DNA of 64,000 nt from contig OW285192.1 of the NCBI GenBank assembly GCA_935421135.1, positions 2,523,501 through 2,587,500 of the forward strand. Reading direction: 5' to 3'. The notes below the pieces were generated by a model. That model was given only the letters and a program-made list of their open reading frames with translations, made no database searches and had not been told where the DNA came from. The translations under genes and the position numbers were made by a program. Position 1 is the first letter of the stretch. Every line of letters starts with the position of its first letter. Positions 10,799 through 23,100 of the stretch are shown here, in pieces. This DNA is from Bugulina stolonifera (lineage: Eukaryota > Bryozoa > Gymnolaemata > Cheilostomatida > Bugulidae).

Positions 10799-13700
10799 AT
10801 GGATGACAACATAAAAGCTATACTGGATGCTATGCAGCAGCAACAAATAACATTCCAACAACAATTTATTGAGATGCTTAAGACTAAAGAGCAGACAACT
10901 CTCAAGACAGAGAACGCTTCTACAATACCGAAATTTGAAGCATTCGACAGAGAAAAGGAGAAGTGGAAAGTTTACCTGGAGCGTTTCAATCAACATTTCT
11001 CAGTCTACAAAGTCACTGATGACCAACAGAAACGTGCATGCCTTCTGTCATGGGTAGGTTCCACCACCTATGATTTACTCACTAATTTGTTTGGATCAGA
11101 GGACATTTCTACCAAGACATATGGTGAGTTAACAGAGAAACTTTCATCGCACTTCGTTGACACTACTCATGTTCAAGCTGCAAGATATAAATTCTACCAG
11201 TGTAAAATGAAACCAGGTCAGTCGTACGCTGACTGGGCCGCAGAACTTCGAGGACTAGCACGGGATTGCAGGTTCGCGTGCAAGAACGGATCATGCAACC
11301 AAAGCTATGTTGACGATCAGATACGTGACGTCATTATCAAGGAGACACCACATCCAGATGTCAGACGCCAATGTCTGCTTGACGCTGACCCTACTCTTGA
11401 TGATGTTCTCAAGAAGGCAGCTACATACGTTCGCACTACAGAGACGGACAAGGTACTCAAAGGTGACTCCAGTCAGACCTCTCCTGCTTCTGTCAACAAG
11501 ATGTCAGGAAACTATCGACATAGCAACCAGAGGAGACATGTTGGAGGTACAAATCCAACATCTTCAAAGTTACAAGGGAAGTACAAATCTTGCCCTGGCT
11601 GTCATACTAAACATGACAGACAAGACTGTCCTTGTAGAGAATTTGTATGCAAAAAGTGCAACAAAAAGGGACACATCGCTTCTGTATGTCAGTCACAGAA
11701 GACAAAACCAAGAGTTACAGACAACCACTCTTTAACAAACACAGTAAGAGAGTCAGTGTGCAGTGTCTTTCACTACTCTCCGACTCAACCCTACAGCGCA
11801 AATGCTCATCAGGTGTTTGAACGGATCGGCAAACAAATTTGGATCCACACTCAAATCAACGGTAGACCCACCAGGTTCCAGTGGGACACAGGTGCAACAT
11901 GCTCCATGGTTGGTATGGAAGGCTACAAACAGCTAGGTTCACCCACCATCACTCCTGTTTCCACACAACTCACAGGCTATGGCAACAGGAAACTACGTGT
12001 AAAAGGAGAATGCACCATAGACGTCAAAGTAGGTAAACAGGAGAAGAAAAATCTCAAACTACTCGTCGTAGATGATCCACATGGCACTAATCTATTTGGA
12101 TTAGACTGGAGTGACAACTTTGGACTGTCACACCAAGGGCTTGCTGCACTAAGCTCAATCCCAAGGGAGCATACACAGACAGTAGCTGACAACTCCCAAC
12201 AATCTGCAACAATTCAAGATAGACTAGCCAAGCTATCTATGAAATACTCCAATGTATTCAAACAAGGTCTTGGGCTATGTACTAAGATGAAAGCACCCAT
12301 TCATCTCAAACCACAAGCTAAACCAGTATTCTTCAAACCTCGGGACGTACCTTTCTCTCGACGTGATGCAGTAAAAGAAGAACTGGAACGTTTGGTACAA
12401 GAACGCGTGTTGGAACATGTAGACTACAGTGAATATGCTGCACCAATTGTAGCAGTCTCCAAACCGAATGGAAAAGTTCGAATCTGTGGTGACTTCAAGC
12501 TGCTCAACCAACAGATTTCCATTGACCAACACCCTCTACCCAAACTAGATGAACTTCTGGAAAAGTTAAGAGGCGGAACACACTTTTCGAAGATCGACCT
12601 GGCAGATGCCTATCTTCAAATAGAGCTCCAAGATGATGCTAAGAAGCTTTGTGTAATTAACACACCATTTGGACTCTTCCGCTACAACCGAATGTGCTTT
12701 GGCGTTGCTTCCAGCCCAGCACAATTTCAGCGATGCATGGACACTATGATTGCTGACCTTCCAGGAGTAGCAGCCTACCTTGATGACCTTATAGTTACCG
12801 GCAGTGACCAGGAGACACACTGGAGAAATTTAGAAAAGCTGTTGGCAAGACTCGAGGAATACGGATTTCGTATCAGAGAAGAGAAATGTGAATTCTTCAA
12901 AAGCTCAGTGGAATACCTTGGGCATATCATTGACAAAGATGGTAAACGACCATCTGACTCTGCTATAGACGCCGTAAGACAGCTACCTCGTCCTCAAAAC
13001 ATCCAGGAACTACAGGCATTCCTGGGTAAGATTAATTATTATGGCAGGTTCATAAGCAATCTATCTAAGAAAGCTGCACCTCTATACACGTTCTTACACA
13101 GCGGTGCAGAGTTCGAGTGGAGTTCCGAATGTGATCTAGCATTCAATACACTGAAGAATGATGTTATTCGGGCTACCCAGCTTACTCATTATGACGAGTC
13201 TAAACCTCTAATACTTGCGACCGACGCTTCACAGTACGGTATTGGAGCAGTTCTGATGCAAGAGAAAGATGGAGTGGAGAGACCATTAGCTCATGCATCC
13301 AAGACACTAGATGAACACCAGAAGAAGTACTCCCAAATAGAAAAGGAGGCTTTGTCAATTATCTATGGAGTAACCAAGTTTCGACAGTATCTCTATGGAA
13401 GAAAGTTCACACTCGTTACAGATCATGAACCTCTTGTAGCCATCTTCTCTCCAAACAAGAATGTACCAGTGCTCACAGCACAACGCTTACAGCGCTGGGC
13501 ACTTACACTCATGGCATATCAGTACGATATCCGCCATAAACCCACAAGGCAACACGGTAATGCTGATGGACTCTCACGATTACCACAAGGACCTGATATT
13601 CAGTTTGATCAACAGGAGCTACAAGAAAGTGTTGAAATATCACACGTAATCCAAGAAGACATCGACGCGTGTTTACTCGACTCCAGACTGGTTCGAGAGC

Positions 13701-14917
13701 ACACACAGAAGGATTCTTCACTAAAAGATGTCATGCACTACATTAACAGTGGAAGTTGGCCACTTAAACTTCCGTCTAACAAAGAACATCTCCGTTCGTT
13801 CTGGAATATGAGAGAGTCATTATTCGTACATGATGACATATTACTCCTGCAGCGAGACAGCCACACAAGGGTTGTGATTCCAAGTTCTCTAGTCAGCAGA
13901 GCTCTTGATCTGCTGCACACATCACACTGGGGTGTGGTAAGGATGAAACAGCTCTCACGTCGCTACGCATGGTGGCCAACCATTAACACGGACATTGAGC
14001 AGGCAGTCAAGATGTGCAAACCATGTCAGGAGACGGCTAATAACCCAGCTTGTACCTACACCAGCTGGCCCCAGACGCATAAACCTTGGCAGCGCATCCA
14101 CCTTGATTTTGCTGGACCACTCAAGGGAAAAATGTGGCTTGCTTGTATTGATGCCCACTCCAGATACCCATATGTGGCAATACTAGATGTTGGAAAGACA
14201 ACTACAACAGACACTGTAGCTGTACTACATCACATTTTCACTATGGAAGGCTTACCGGAAACCATTGTCACTGATAACGGACCTCAGTTCACCGCAAAGG
14301 AATTTCGAGAATTCTGCGTGACCCATGGCATAAAGCACATGACTTCACCTCCATTTCACCCTGCTTCAAATGGAGAAGCTGAAAGGTTCATTCAGTCGCT
14401 CAAGAAGGGCGTTGAGAAGAATTGTGCGGGAGGAATGCCTTTGAAGACATCTTTACAAATGTTCCTTGCAACATACAGATGCCTACCTCATCCAAGTTTG
14501 GACTGGAAGTCACCTGCTGAAATTCTTCATGGAAGACAGCCACGTAGTCTACTCTCATTGATGAATCCCATGGAGAGACAGGACAACACTGCTTCACAGC
14601 AGACACCAAGATTGACTACGCAGTACACTGCAAACTCTTTGGTTTACGCACGAAACTACAGTTCGGGACCAAAATGGCTTCCAGGAAAGATAATCAATCA
14701 ACTTGGCAACATGCTATTCCGAGTACGAACCGATAGAGGTATTTGGAAAAGACATGTCAATCAGTTACAACCGAGACTGGAGACACTAGACCAGACTTCA
14801 CCTAATATCACTACTGATGTCACAGTTCCAGCTACCACACCAAAATCACCAGACAGACCAAGATACCCAAGTCGAAACAGAAAGAGACCCGATTTCTATG
14901 ACAGTTCAAAATACTAA
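10799..14917 (+). CDS. Gypsy gag-pol polyprotein, single 1,372-codon frame
   Basis: One frame, ATG at 10799 to TAA at 14917, with no gag/pol frameshift. Gag occupies about residues 1-300 and ends in two zinc knuckles, CPGCHTKHDRQDC and CKKCNKKGHIASVC (about 282). The protease has WDTGATCSM (about 361). Reverse transcriptase has the YLDD box (about 659) preceded by KPNGKVRICGDFK. RNase H has LATDASQYGIGA (about 806). Integrase has a His-His-Cys-Cys finger (SHWGVVRMKQLSRR ... CKPC) and catalytic HLDFAGP, TDNGPQF and NGEAERFIQ. The C-terminus ends in a basic PRYPSRNRKR segment with no chromodomain seen and no envelope frame. All catalytic residues are present, so the protein should be active unless silenced. 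Confidence 0.97.
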   Translation: MDDNIKAILDAMQQQQITFQQQFIEMLKTKEQTTLKTENASTIPKFEAFDREKEKWKVYLERFNQHFSVYKVTDDQQKRACLLSWVGSTTYDLLTNLFGSEDISTKTYGELTEKLSSHFVDTTHVQAARYKFYQCKMKPGQSYADWAAELRGLARDCRFACKNGSCNQSYVDDQIRDVIIKETPHPDVRRQCLLDADPTLDDVLKKAATYVRTTETDKVLKGDSSQTSPASVNKMSGNYRHSNQRRHVGGTNPTSSKLQGKYKSCPGCHTKHDRQDCPCREFVCKKCNKKGHIASVCQSQKTKPRVTDNHSLTNTVRESVCSVFHYSPTQPYSANAHQVFERIGKQIWIHTQINGRPTRFQWDTGATCSMVGMEGYKQLGSPTITPVSTQLTGYGNRKLRVKGECTIDVKVGKQEKKNLKLLVVDDPHGTNLFGLDWSDNFGLSHQGLAALSSIPREHTQTVADNSQQSATIQDRLAKLSMKYSNVFKQGLGLCTKMKAPIHLKPQAKPVFFKPRDVPFSRRDAVKEELERLVQERVLEHVDYSEYAAPIVAVSKPNGKVRICGDFKLLNQQISIDQHPLPKLDELLEKLRGGTHFSKIDLADAYLQIELQDDAKKLCVINTPFGLFRYNRMCFGVASSPAQFQRCMDTMIADLPGVAAYLDDLIVTGSDQETHWRNLEKLLARLEEYGFRIREEKCEFFKSSVEYLGHIIDKDGKRPSDSAIDAVRQLPRPQNIQELQAFLGKINYYGRFISNLSKKAAPLYTFLHSGAEFEWSSECDLAFNTLKNDVIRATQLTHYDESKPLILATDASQYGIGAVLMQEKDGVERPLAHASKTLDEHQKKYSQIEKEALSIIYGVTKFRQYLYGRKFTLVTDHEPLVAIFSPNKNVPVLTAQRLQRWALTLMAYQYDIRHKPTRQHGNADGLSRLPQGPDIQFDQQELQESVEISHVIQEDIDACLLDSRLVREHTQKDSSLKDVMHYINSGSWPLKLPSNKEHLRSFWNMRESLFVHDDILLLQRDSHTRVVIPSSLVSRALDLLHTSHWGVVRMKQLSRRYAWWPTINTDIEQAVKMCKPCQETANNPACTYTSWPQTHKPWQRIHLDFAGPLKGKMWLACIDAHSRYPYVAILDVGKTTTTDTVAVLHHIFTMEGLPETIVTDNGPQFTAKEFREFCVTHGIKHMTSPPFHPASNGEAERFIQSLKKGVEKNCAGGMPLKTSLQMFLATYRCLPHPSLDWKSPAEILHGRQPRSLLSLMNPMERQDNTASQQTPRLTTQYTANSLVYARNYSSGPKWLPGKIINQLGNMLFRVRTDRGIWKRHVNQLQPRLETLDQTSPNITTDVTVPATTPKSPDRPRYPSRNRKRPDFYDSSKY

Positions 14918-14937
14918 TGTTAACTGTGGTACTCAAG

Positions 14938-14952
14938 CTAGTGCGGGAGGAG
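14938..14952 (+). promoter_or_regulatory. Polypurine tract of the intact gypsy element
   Basis: The purine-rich GCGGGAGGAG directly abuts the TG of the right LTR at 14953, the expected position of the plus-strand primer. Confidence 0.75.
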
Positions 14953-15343
14953 TGATATGTACTATCACTATTTATTGTTTATTTATGTTCTAATAATAGC
15001 ACGCACTAGTGAGATGTGACAATGAATCATACTTTTGTTTACTTACAGTAGTGTTACATAGGATTTACTGGAATGGCCTAGAACATTCTTATACTTGCTG
15101 AATCACAGATTCTAGAATATTCTATAGCAACTAGTATATAAGCAGGCCAGTTCCAACTTTAGTTCAGTTACTAATATGTCAGTATTCAAGATACATGTAA
15201 CCACACATTGCTAGTCTAGTTCAGCTAAATATTATAGCTTGTTATTTATATACAATAAACTAGAAGTTCTGCACACAAAGAAATATTTAGACATTCAATT
15301 GTCAATGTTAGTTTCAGCTGTACCTACGCACTGAAACATAACA
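14953..15343 (+). repeat. 3' LTR of the intact gypsy element
   Basis: 391 bp, matching the left LTR throughout by eye. AATAAA lies at about 15254. The flanking TTAGG (15344-15348) repeats the five bases before the left LTR. Confidence 0.95.
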
Positions 15344-15348
15344 TTAGG

Positions 15349-16303
15349 TATTCTTGCAGCTATTATATGTGCGTGTATGTACTATGTAGTATGCATGTGG
15401 ACATCACGTATTGTAAACATCCTAGTCCCTTCTCCACTCACTGCTAAGGTAATTGGGATAATTCGTCAACGGTATTCCATGCAGAATATGGAGTTATGCC
15501 ACCTTATACTCAGCACTCTCTATAATTACATCTAATTGACCAGTTCGGTTTAGTGGTTCAGTGTGGTCTAATGTAAGCATGTTATGTCACCTTACTCACC
15601 ATAACAGTGGGTGGAGCTAGAGTGCTCACCATAGTAGTGGGTGGAGCTAGAGTGCTCACCATAGTAGTGGGTAGAGTTAGAGTGCTCACCATAGTAGTGG
15701 GTGAAGCTAGAGGGACAGGGAATCTACTACTTACCGCTATCTCTGAATTCTGTATGTCCAGCCATCAGTATGATAATCAGGTTTATGAATTAAGTATAGC
15801 TTATGGTTAGATACTATGGGAACTGGCAGGTGATATAGTTACATGTGTGTGAAGATAGTATATGTATATGTCCATCTCTTTGTAGACATGTGGTGTTCAT
15901 TTGGCCTTGACACGCTAAACATCTATACCGCTGCATAGTCAGCCTATAGCCTATAGTATAATTGCATCATTCGGTTGGCTGTGCTTCTGGTAGGTTACAC
16001 TTAATAGTTCAATTATTTGTATATTATGCGTGATATTCTTGTTACTGTATTCTGTGTTATTATTTAATATTGTATCATACCCCTTCCTCTAGTCTATATA
16101 ATTGTTGTACAGTATGCAACTATGCATGTTACTGAGTAATTACTGTTATACTGTAATGGACGACCCCAGTCCGTTTGCTGGCCCTTTATGTTATTATATA
16201 ATAGTCTACCATTATAGTCGTCTTTGCTGTATCCTAAATAGTATCTTGTAAGTGCTTAGCTTGTTACATAATCCTTAGTATATGATTATGTAGCCTTTTC
16301 TAT
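15349..16303. other. Spacer with a 30-bp minisatellite
   Basis: At about 15595-15715 a 30-base unit (GTGGGTGGAGCTAGAGTGCT plus CACCATAGTA) is repeated about four times. The rest is AT-rich sequence in which I see no gene or RNA. Confidence 0.7.
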
Positions 16304-16969
16304 AGGGCCATTCCATGGGGACTGTCCCAATGTGTGTGCTGACCCGTCTCAGATCATTTTCAAACTAAGTTTTTGTGAAAGAGCATATCAAAATTAGTGG
16401 GAATGCCAATTTTCAGCGCTCTATGCGGTACAGGGGGGCGCTGATGGCCCCCAAAAATCGCTGACAGGAGGGATAACTTCTAATTTTTAAGGTTTTTCTC
16501 AGGCTTATATCTTAAAAACCAATTAAGCTAAAAATCTGAAATTTTCAGGATGTCTAATCCCACATGTCTGCTAGTTATTTCAATAGGTCACTTACCCGAC
16601 TTCGGTCCATGAGCGAGGTCAGAGGTCACCAAAGTTGGTTAGCAGAGAGCGTCGACGGTTATATACTCAATTTTTAGGAAGATTGGATGGCTCTGAATCT
16701 GGACAAAACAGGCATTAGAAGTCGGGTGAGTGGTTAAACATGTTAACTTATGCCATATGTTTACTAACTTAACAAAAAAATCGATATAATGTCAATGTGG
16801 CGTCGGTGGCGGAGAAATTCCAAGATGGCCGCTGCCGACACTGACGAAAATTGGCCGCGCGCCAACAGTAATTTAGGTATGTTCGCATAAAAAAAATGAT
16901 AAACAAAAGATGTTTCCTATATAATTCAACTATGCTGATTTCATTTCTGCAGTCAGATTTTATGCTTTC
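16304..16969 (+). repeat. Left terminal inverted repeat
   Basis: About 666 bp. It includes a CpG-containing block (GTCGGTGGCGGAGAAATTCC ... GGCCGCGCGCCAACAG, about 16803-16865) that is unusual in this AT-rich window and could be the element's promoter. It pairs with the inverted copy at 18975-19648. Confidence 0.9.
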
Positions 16970-17059
16970 TAGCTCTAAAATGATGTTTTTACAGTTTTTT
17001 GCATAATGTGCCATACAATGTTCTCACTTATTCACACTATAAGCCCCATATCATATTGG

Positions 17060-18737
17060 ATTTACCAGTTTCAGCGACTAGAGTATGCCAACACATTGCA
17101 AAAACAATGCAGATGAAATAATACACACCAACCATGATATTTGCCAGTGTTTTCCTGTCAAAATCAAGTCAACAAGGTCAGGAAGTGCTATAATTACTAT
17201 CAACACTTGGGTGGTGTTCGTACAGATAATGCCCGGAGCAAAGCAAGTTGTGTGCAATCGTCTGGCTGATGGTACGAAAGAATATTCGGCACAGAGGCTA
17301 ATACTCTGTAATCTCTCATTTTGTTAGAAAACTCAGGACATGGTCAACCGCATAAAGCTCTTCAAATTCTGTGAACTGCGACCAAAGTACCGCAAAATTA
17401 TGACCTCTACTGGTGCCCATTCTGTGTTTCAAATTTTTGGTACAAAAAATCCCAGATATAAAACAATACACTGAAGTGATCGATATGCTTGTGTGTAGCA
17501 AAGAGAACAGTGACTGTAGGCTACGTAAATGCTCAAAATGTCCGGGTAGAGAAACTGTTGAAAGAAAAGTCACAGAACTCTTCAAAGCTAATCAGTTTGA
17601 GGGACAAGATGAGCTATCATATAGTCAATGGGTAACTATAGATAGATCACAAATAGTTAAGTGCCAAACAACTGTGAGTGAGCTGGTCAAAAATATCTGT
17701 GCGAAAGTTGACGGACTAAGTGCACACCACTTTATGAAAGAGAAACATTCAGCCCATCTGAAGCACCTAAAATCAGATCTAAACAATTCAGAGGTAATCA
17801 TCCAGATGGACTTCGCAGAGAACTATTCATTTGTAGTTCAGGACGCAGCACAATCGATCCACTGGAACAATCTACAGGCAACCGTACGATCCACTGGAAC
17901 AATCTACAGGCAACCGTACATCTCATCGTTGTGCACTACAAATCGTCAGAAAAAAACTACTGCACTTATCATACGCCTATATCAGTGATTACACGCAACA
18001 TGACCATTTCGCAGTGTACACCATGTTGAGCGATCTCATTCCCAAGGTAGAATCTCTGCTCCCAAGCATTACTTTGATCTACTACTTCACCGACGGCTGT
18101 TCAAGACAGTACAAATCGTTCAAAGTATTTTGCAACCTGATGCACCATCAGGAAGATTCTAGAATGCCTGCCAAATGGCATTATTTTGCGACATCACACG
18201 GGAAGTCTGCGTGTGATGGCATCGGTGCAGTGATCAAATATCAGGCCAGACGTGCAAGCCTTCACCGAGCATCTAGCCCTTTTATTACCACACCTAAAGA
18301 TGGTGCTGTGGTTTGACGCATCCGACATCACACGTCACGAGCAGCAACAAAAAGAGAGGTCTGATACCAGCGCAATACCAGTACCAGGTTCAAGAAGTCA
18401 TCACTGTTTTGAGAGAGATGGAAACATCTTGATAGAGAGAAGGACATCAACTGGACCATTATCGATAGCCTTAGATTATGGAGAGAAACTGCCAACTACG
18501 TGTACATCTCTAGGGCTTGCACAACACTCTCAACTGAGCCTATCTGACCTAAAACCTGGTGACAATGTTGCATACAAATACGACACAGATTGGTATATTG
18601 GGTCAATCATGGAAATTGAAACTTTAGAAGGAGATGTTAAGATCAACTCCCTGCACCCTAAAGGACCTGCACCGATTTATAAATATTCACCCAGACCAGA
18701 CAAGTTATTTGTACCTGCACAGCATCTAGTAATGTGA
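17060..18737 (+). pseudogene. Transposase relic of the long-TIR element
   Basis: Successive plus frames align end to end but are broken. The first clear block runs from 17413 with a cysteine cluster (SDCRLRKCSKCPG, about 17514) and reaches IIQMDFAENYSFVVQDAAQS at about 17800, where the Asp looks like a catalytic position. A 32-bp exact tandem duplication (17855-17886 and 17887-17918) then shifts the frame. Frame resumes from about 18014 with LIYYFTDGCSRQYKSF and WHYFATSHGKSACDGIGAV, typical of DDE transposases that I know only from uncharacterised invertebrate and fish repeats. The C-terminal block (to 18737) holds LKPGDNVAYKYDTDWYIGSI, which looks like a small Tudor-like fold. At least two frameshifts make this copy inactive. 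Confidence 0.75.
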
Positions 18738-18974
18738 GTTTATCTGGAGACAACTAAACACCGTCAATATATGCTACCACAATCAACCCAGGATCAGATA
18801 AGTGATGAGTATAAAAAAAACACTCCTCTACTTAATTGACTCATGTGTGGTGTCATCAGGAGCTAAGATTATAGGGTTTAAATGTTTGCTTGGAAGATAA
18901 AACCTTCTCATTCATGAAAAATCTGGCATTTTTGGAGGGTTAATAATTAAGCTTATTACACCACTTGGGAGCGG

Positions 18975-19648
18975 GAAAGCATAAAATCTGACTGCAGAAA
19001 TGAAATCAGCATAGTTGAATTATATAGGAAACATCTTTTGTTTATCATTTTTTTTATGCGAACATACCTAAATTACTGTTGGCGCGCGGCCAATTTTCGT
19101 CAGTGTCGGCAGCGGCCATCTTGGATTTTCTCCGCCACCGACGCCACATTGACATTATATCGATTTTTTTGTTAAATTAGTAAACATATGGCATAAGTTA
19201 ACATATTTAACCACTCACCCGACTTCTAATGCCTGTTTTGTCCAGATTCAGAGCCATCCAATCTTGCTAAAAATTGAGTATATTACTGTCGACGCTCTCC
19301 GCTAACCAACTTTGGTGACCTCTGACCTCGCTCATGGACCGATGTCGGGTAAGTGACCTATTGAAATAACTAGCAGACATGTGGGATTAGACATCCTGAA
19401 AATTTCAGATTTGTAGCTTAATTGGTTTTTAAGATATAAGACTGAGAAAACCCTCAAAAATTAGAAATTAGGAGTTATCCCTCCTGTCAGCGATTTTTTG
19501 GGGGCTGTCAGGGCCCCCATGTACCGCATAGAGCGCTGAAAATTGGCATTACCACTAATTTTGATATGCTCTTTCACAAAAACTTAGTTTGAAAATGATC
19601 TGAGACGGGTCAGCACACACATTGGGACAGTCCCCATGGAATGGCCCT
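18975..19648 (-). repeat. Right terminal inverted repeat
   Basis: About 674 bp, the inverse of 16304-16969, with small differences that suggest the insertion is not brand new. Confidence 0.9.
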
Positions 19649-19687
19649 GTAGCTAATTATAGTGTTTGATTACTAGCCGTTTCTATC

Positions 19688-19830
19688 ATGAACGGCCTTA
19701 TTGTTAGTTGAACGACCTTGTGTAAACGACCTACTATTGTGAACGGCTTACTATTGTAAACATTGTAAACGGCGGAACTAGTGGTTTTCTTCGTCTAGTA
19801 TTTTCCTTTGTCTCCTTCAGCTATATAAGG
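19688..19830 (+). promoter_or_regulatory. Putative promoter of the beta-1,3-glycosyltransferase gene
   Basis: A TATA box (TATATAAG, 19823-19830) precedes the start codon at 20170 by about 340 bp. Upstream, between 19688 and 19770, the motif GAACGGC or GTAAACGGC-like is repeated about five times (TGAACGGCCTTA, GAACGACC, GTAAACGACC, GTGAACGGCTTA, GTAAACGGCG), which could be a cluster of factor-binding sites. This is inferred from position and motif only. Confidence 0.45.
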
Positions 19831-20169
19831 AGCCTGATTCTTGTTGTACTTTGCAATCTCTTGTATGCCTTCGTGCCTTCAAGATCACTCAATACATCAT
19901 ACATACACTTATATATTCTAGGAGTTATATTGATGCGTTGATCAATTGATACTTGAACATTACATGTTGAACATACGCTAGGGAGGTTGTTTTGGCTAGG
20001 TAGTCGTTCTCTGCATCTGCACCTACAAGTCGTCGGTGGCTTGTGTCCAGACCTTGGGCCGTCTGGGACACATCCACAACAATACTACACAGTCATTACT
20101 TGGGTAATTCACTGCATGTTGTTGCAATGGTTATAAAGACTGCATCATACTTCAGGTGGAGTCGGCAGG

Positions 20170-23100
20170 ATGGCCAGAGTGGCATCAGCTCTCACTCTGT
20201 GGTCAGTCATATGTCTTCAGTTAGCCTTCTTTCTCCTCCTATCTGCGCTGTTTTTCTGGAAGGACCACTCCCTGCCCTTACGGAGGCACCATGATACAAA
20301 GCAACCCAGCTATCGGCCAGCAGAAGTTACATTGAAATCACATGTTATAAAGGTTTGTTACATACAGTGTACAGTATACCTGATGATTACCACTAACAGA
20401 TGTTATGCTGTGGTATACAGATGTTATGCTGTGGTATACAGATGTTATGCTGTGGTATACAGATGTTATGCTGTGGTATACAGATGTTATGCTGTGGTAT
20501 ACAGATGTTATGCTGTGGTATACAGATGTTATGCTGTGGTATACAGATGTTATGCTGTGGTATACAGATGTCATGCTGTGGTATACAGATGTTATACTGT
20601 GGTATGCTTTAGTCATGTGATCTTAGACTGGTTGGTTGATGTGGAAAGTATTACCAGGTTATCTGAAGTTGTCTTCTCTCTTACATGTATGTGGAAGGAA
20701 ATTGGTGTGTACCACTGTTATTTATCAGTTATACATCTCTAAGGTAATCAAAGGGATAACATTACCTACGTACTCCTTAGAAACAAAGTATTAGTCATGG
20801 TTTTATGTAATTATCATTGTAATTATATAACTGCTTGTTATATACATGTAAGGTCACAGGTTATTTACTTAATATTGTTATTAAACTTTGTTCCCTTCGC
20901 TACAAATATAGTGTAGAATATTGATTGTGTTATGCGATGTGCATGCGTACAGAGATGCGTCTCGTATTTTTAGAAAGATTTCCTTTCAAACAAACCGCCA
21001 CAAAGTTGGCTACTCCGTGCATCTCAACGGAAACTACACCGTGGAGCCAAACTACACACAAGGGACTATAAGTATAGACTGAACCCCGCAGGTACAGTGT
21101 GTAGTGAACCCGTTTACCTGCTAGTACTGGTGGAGTCCACTACATACAACGCTATGGAGAGGGACTACTTCAGGAAGAGATGGAAAACTAGTGAATACAA
21201 CGGCAGAAAGATCGCTACAGTGTTTGTAACAGGTTAGTAGCTTCGTAGTAAGTAACATGTATGTTATACTAATGTACAGTACAATCATATGTAGGCCTAT
21301 GTTATACTAATGTACAGTACAATCATATGTATGTTATACTAATGTACAGTACAATCATATGTATGTTATACTAATGTACAGTACAATCATATGTATGTTA
21401 TACTAATGTACAGTACAATCATATGTATGTTATACTAATGTACAGTACAATCATATGTATGTTATACTAATGTACAGTACAATCATATATATGTTATACT
21501 AATGTACAGTACAATCATATGTATGTTATACTAATGTACAGTACAATCATATATATGTTATACTAATGTACAGTACAATCATATGTATGTTATACTAATG
21601 TACAGTACAATCATATGTATGTTATACTAATGTACAGTACAATCATATGTATGTTATACTAATGTACAGTACAATCATATGTATGTTATACTAATGTACA
21701 GTACAATCATATGTATGTTATACTAATGTACAGTACAATCATATGTATGTTATACTAATAAAAGTGTGTTTTGTTATCTTGTAGCTCACAGTGCTGTGGA
21801 ATCGGCAGAAGAACTTCTCCAATTGGAACAGGATGAGTGAGTGATACTACAATTACTATAACTGTAACCATAACTGTAACCATAACTGTAACCATAACTA
21901 TAACCATAACTGTAACCATAACTGTAACCATTACTATAACCATAACTATAACTATAACTGTAACGATAACTGTAACCATAACTGTAACCATAACTGTAAC
22001 CATAACTGTAACCATAACTGTAACCATAACTGTAACCATAACTGTAACCATAACTGTAACCATAACTGTAACCATAACTATAACCATAACTATAACCATT
22101 ACTATAACCATAACTGTAACCATAACTGTAACCATTCATATAACCATAACTGTAACCATAACTGTAACCATTACTATAACCATAACTATAACCATAACTG
22201 TAACCATTCATATAACCATAACTGTAACCATAACTGTAACCATAACTGTAACCATAACTGTAACCATAACTGTAACCATAACTGTAACCATAACTGTAAC
22301 CATAACTGTAACCATAACTGTAACCATAATACTGTAACCATAACTGTAACCATAATACTGTAACCATAACTGTAACCATAACTGTAATCACGACTGTAAC
22401 CAATCACTCCCTCAATGCTCTCAACTCACTGATACCAGTGTTTCACCAGTAGAGCAGCTTCAAGACAAAAGTTCACTCACTATCATTTGCAGTACTATTA
22501 CGGGCTTTTCAAATTTTTCACTCCAAATTCAAAGCTAGACAACTCCCAACTGCTAAAACTGACGAACACTGTTATTATTGAGTGAATATTCTTAGATGAG
22601 ATGCTGGATAGTACTGTGACTGGATAGTACTGTGACTGTATAGTACTGTGACTGGATAGTACTGTGACTGTATAGTGCTGTGACTGGATAGTACTGTGAC
22701 TGTACAGTACTGTGACTGGATAGTACTGTGACTGTACAGTACTGTGACTGTATAGTACTGTAACTGTATAGTACTGTAACTGTATAGTACTGTAACTGTA
22801 TAGTACTGTAACTGTACAGTACTGCGACTGTACAGTACTGTGACTGTACAGTACTGTGACTATATTGTGGAGGTAGATGTTACTGATGTTGTAGGAATGG
22901 GGATATTCTACACATAGACTTTGAAGATAGCTACAGGAACCTGACCCTGAAGACTATGCTGGGGTTGAGGTGGGCCATGGAGGAATGCCAACCGTTTGAC
23001 TACCTCATGAAAACAGACGATGATATGATAGTCAACTTTGATGTACTTATCACCTTGTTAGAGAAGTTACCTTCTAATATGACTACAGGTAGAGATCTGG

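Larger units (their letters stand above)
10303..15343 (+). mobile_element. Complete, recently inserted Ty3/gypsy LTR retrotransposon
   Basis: The element is bounded by two 391-bp LTRs (TG...CA ends) and flanked by the 5-bp duplication TTAGG (10298-10302 and 15344-15348). It contains a primer-binding site, one uninterrupted gag-pol frame and a purine-rich tract just before the right LTR. Domain order (protease, RT, RNase H, integrase) is that of Ty3/gypsy. By eye the two LTRs show no differences, which means insertion is very recent. All parts needed for mobility appear intact in the sequence. Confidence 0.97.
16304..19648. mobile_element. DNA transposon with ~670-bp terminal inverted repeats
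   Basis: The element starts AGGGCCATTCCATGGGGACT and ends with its inverse AGTCCCCATGGAATGGCCCT. The inverted repeats run from 16304 to about 16969 and from about 18975 to 19648 and are strongly similar with scattered differences and small indels. The interior carries the remains of a DDE-type transposase in plus orientation. I could not identify a convincing target duplication: the flanks are CTAT on the left and GTAG on the right. The superfamily is unassigned. Confidence 0.9.

Noticed and set aside
17085..17327. 80-codon frame as a separate small gene in the long-TIR element
   Set aside because: It lies upstream of and in line with the broken transposase, so it is more likely its degraded N-terminus or 5' region.
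20338..20742. Overlapping open frames in three forward phases
   Set aside because: Products of a 21-bp intronic repeat; only the part before 20352 is real coding sequence.
21755..22403. Long repetitive frames (YGYS-, TITV- and MVTV-type) on both strands
   Set aside because: All arise from a 12-bp tandem repeat, which stays open in several frames because 12 is a multiple of three.
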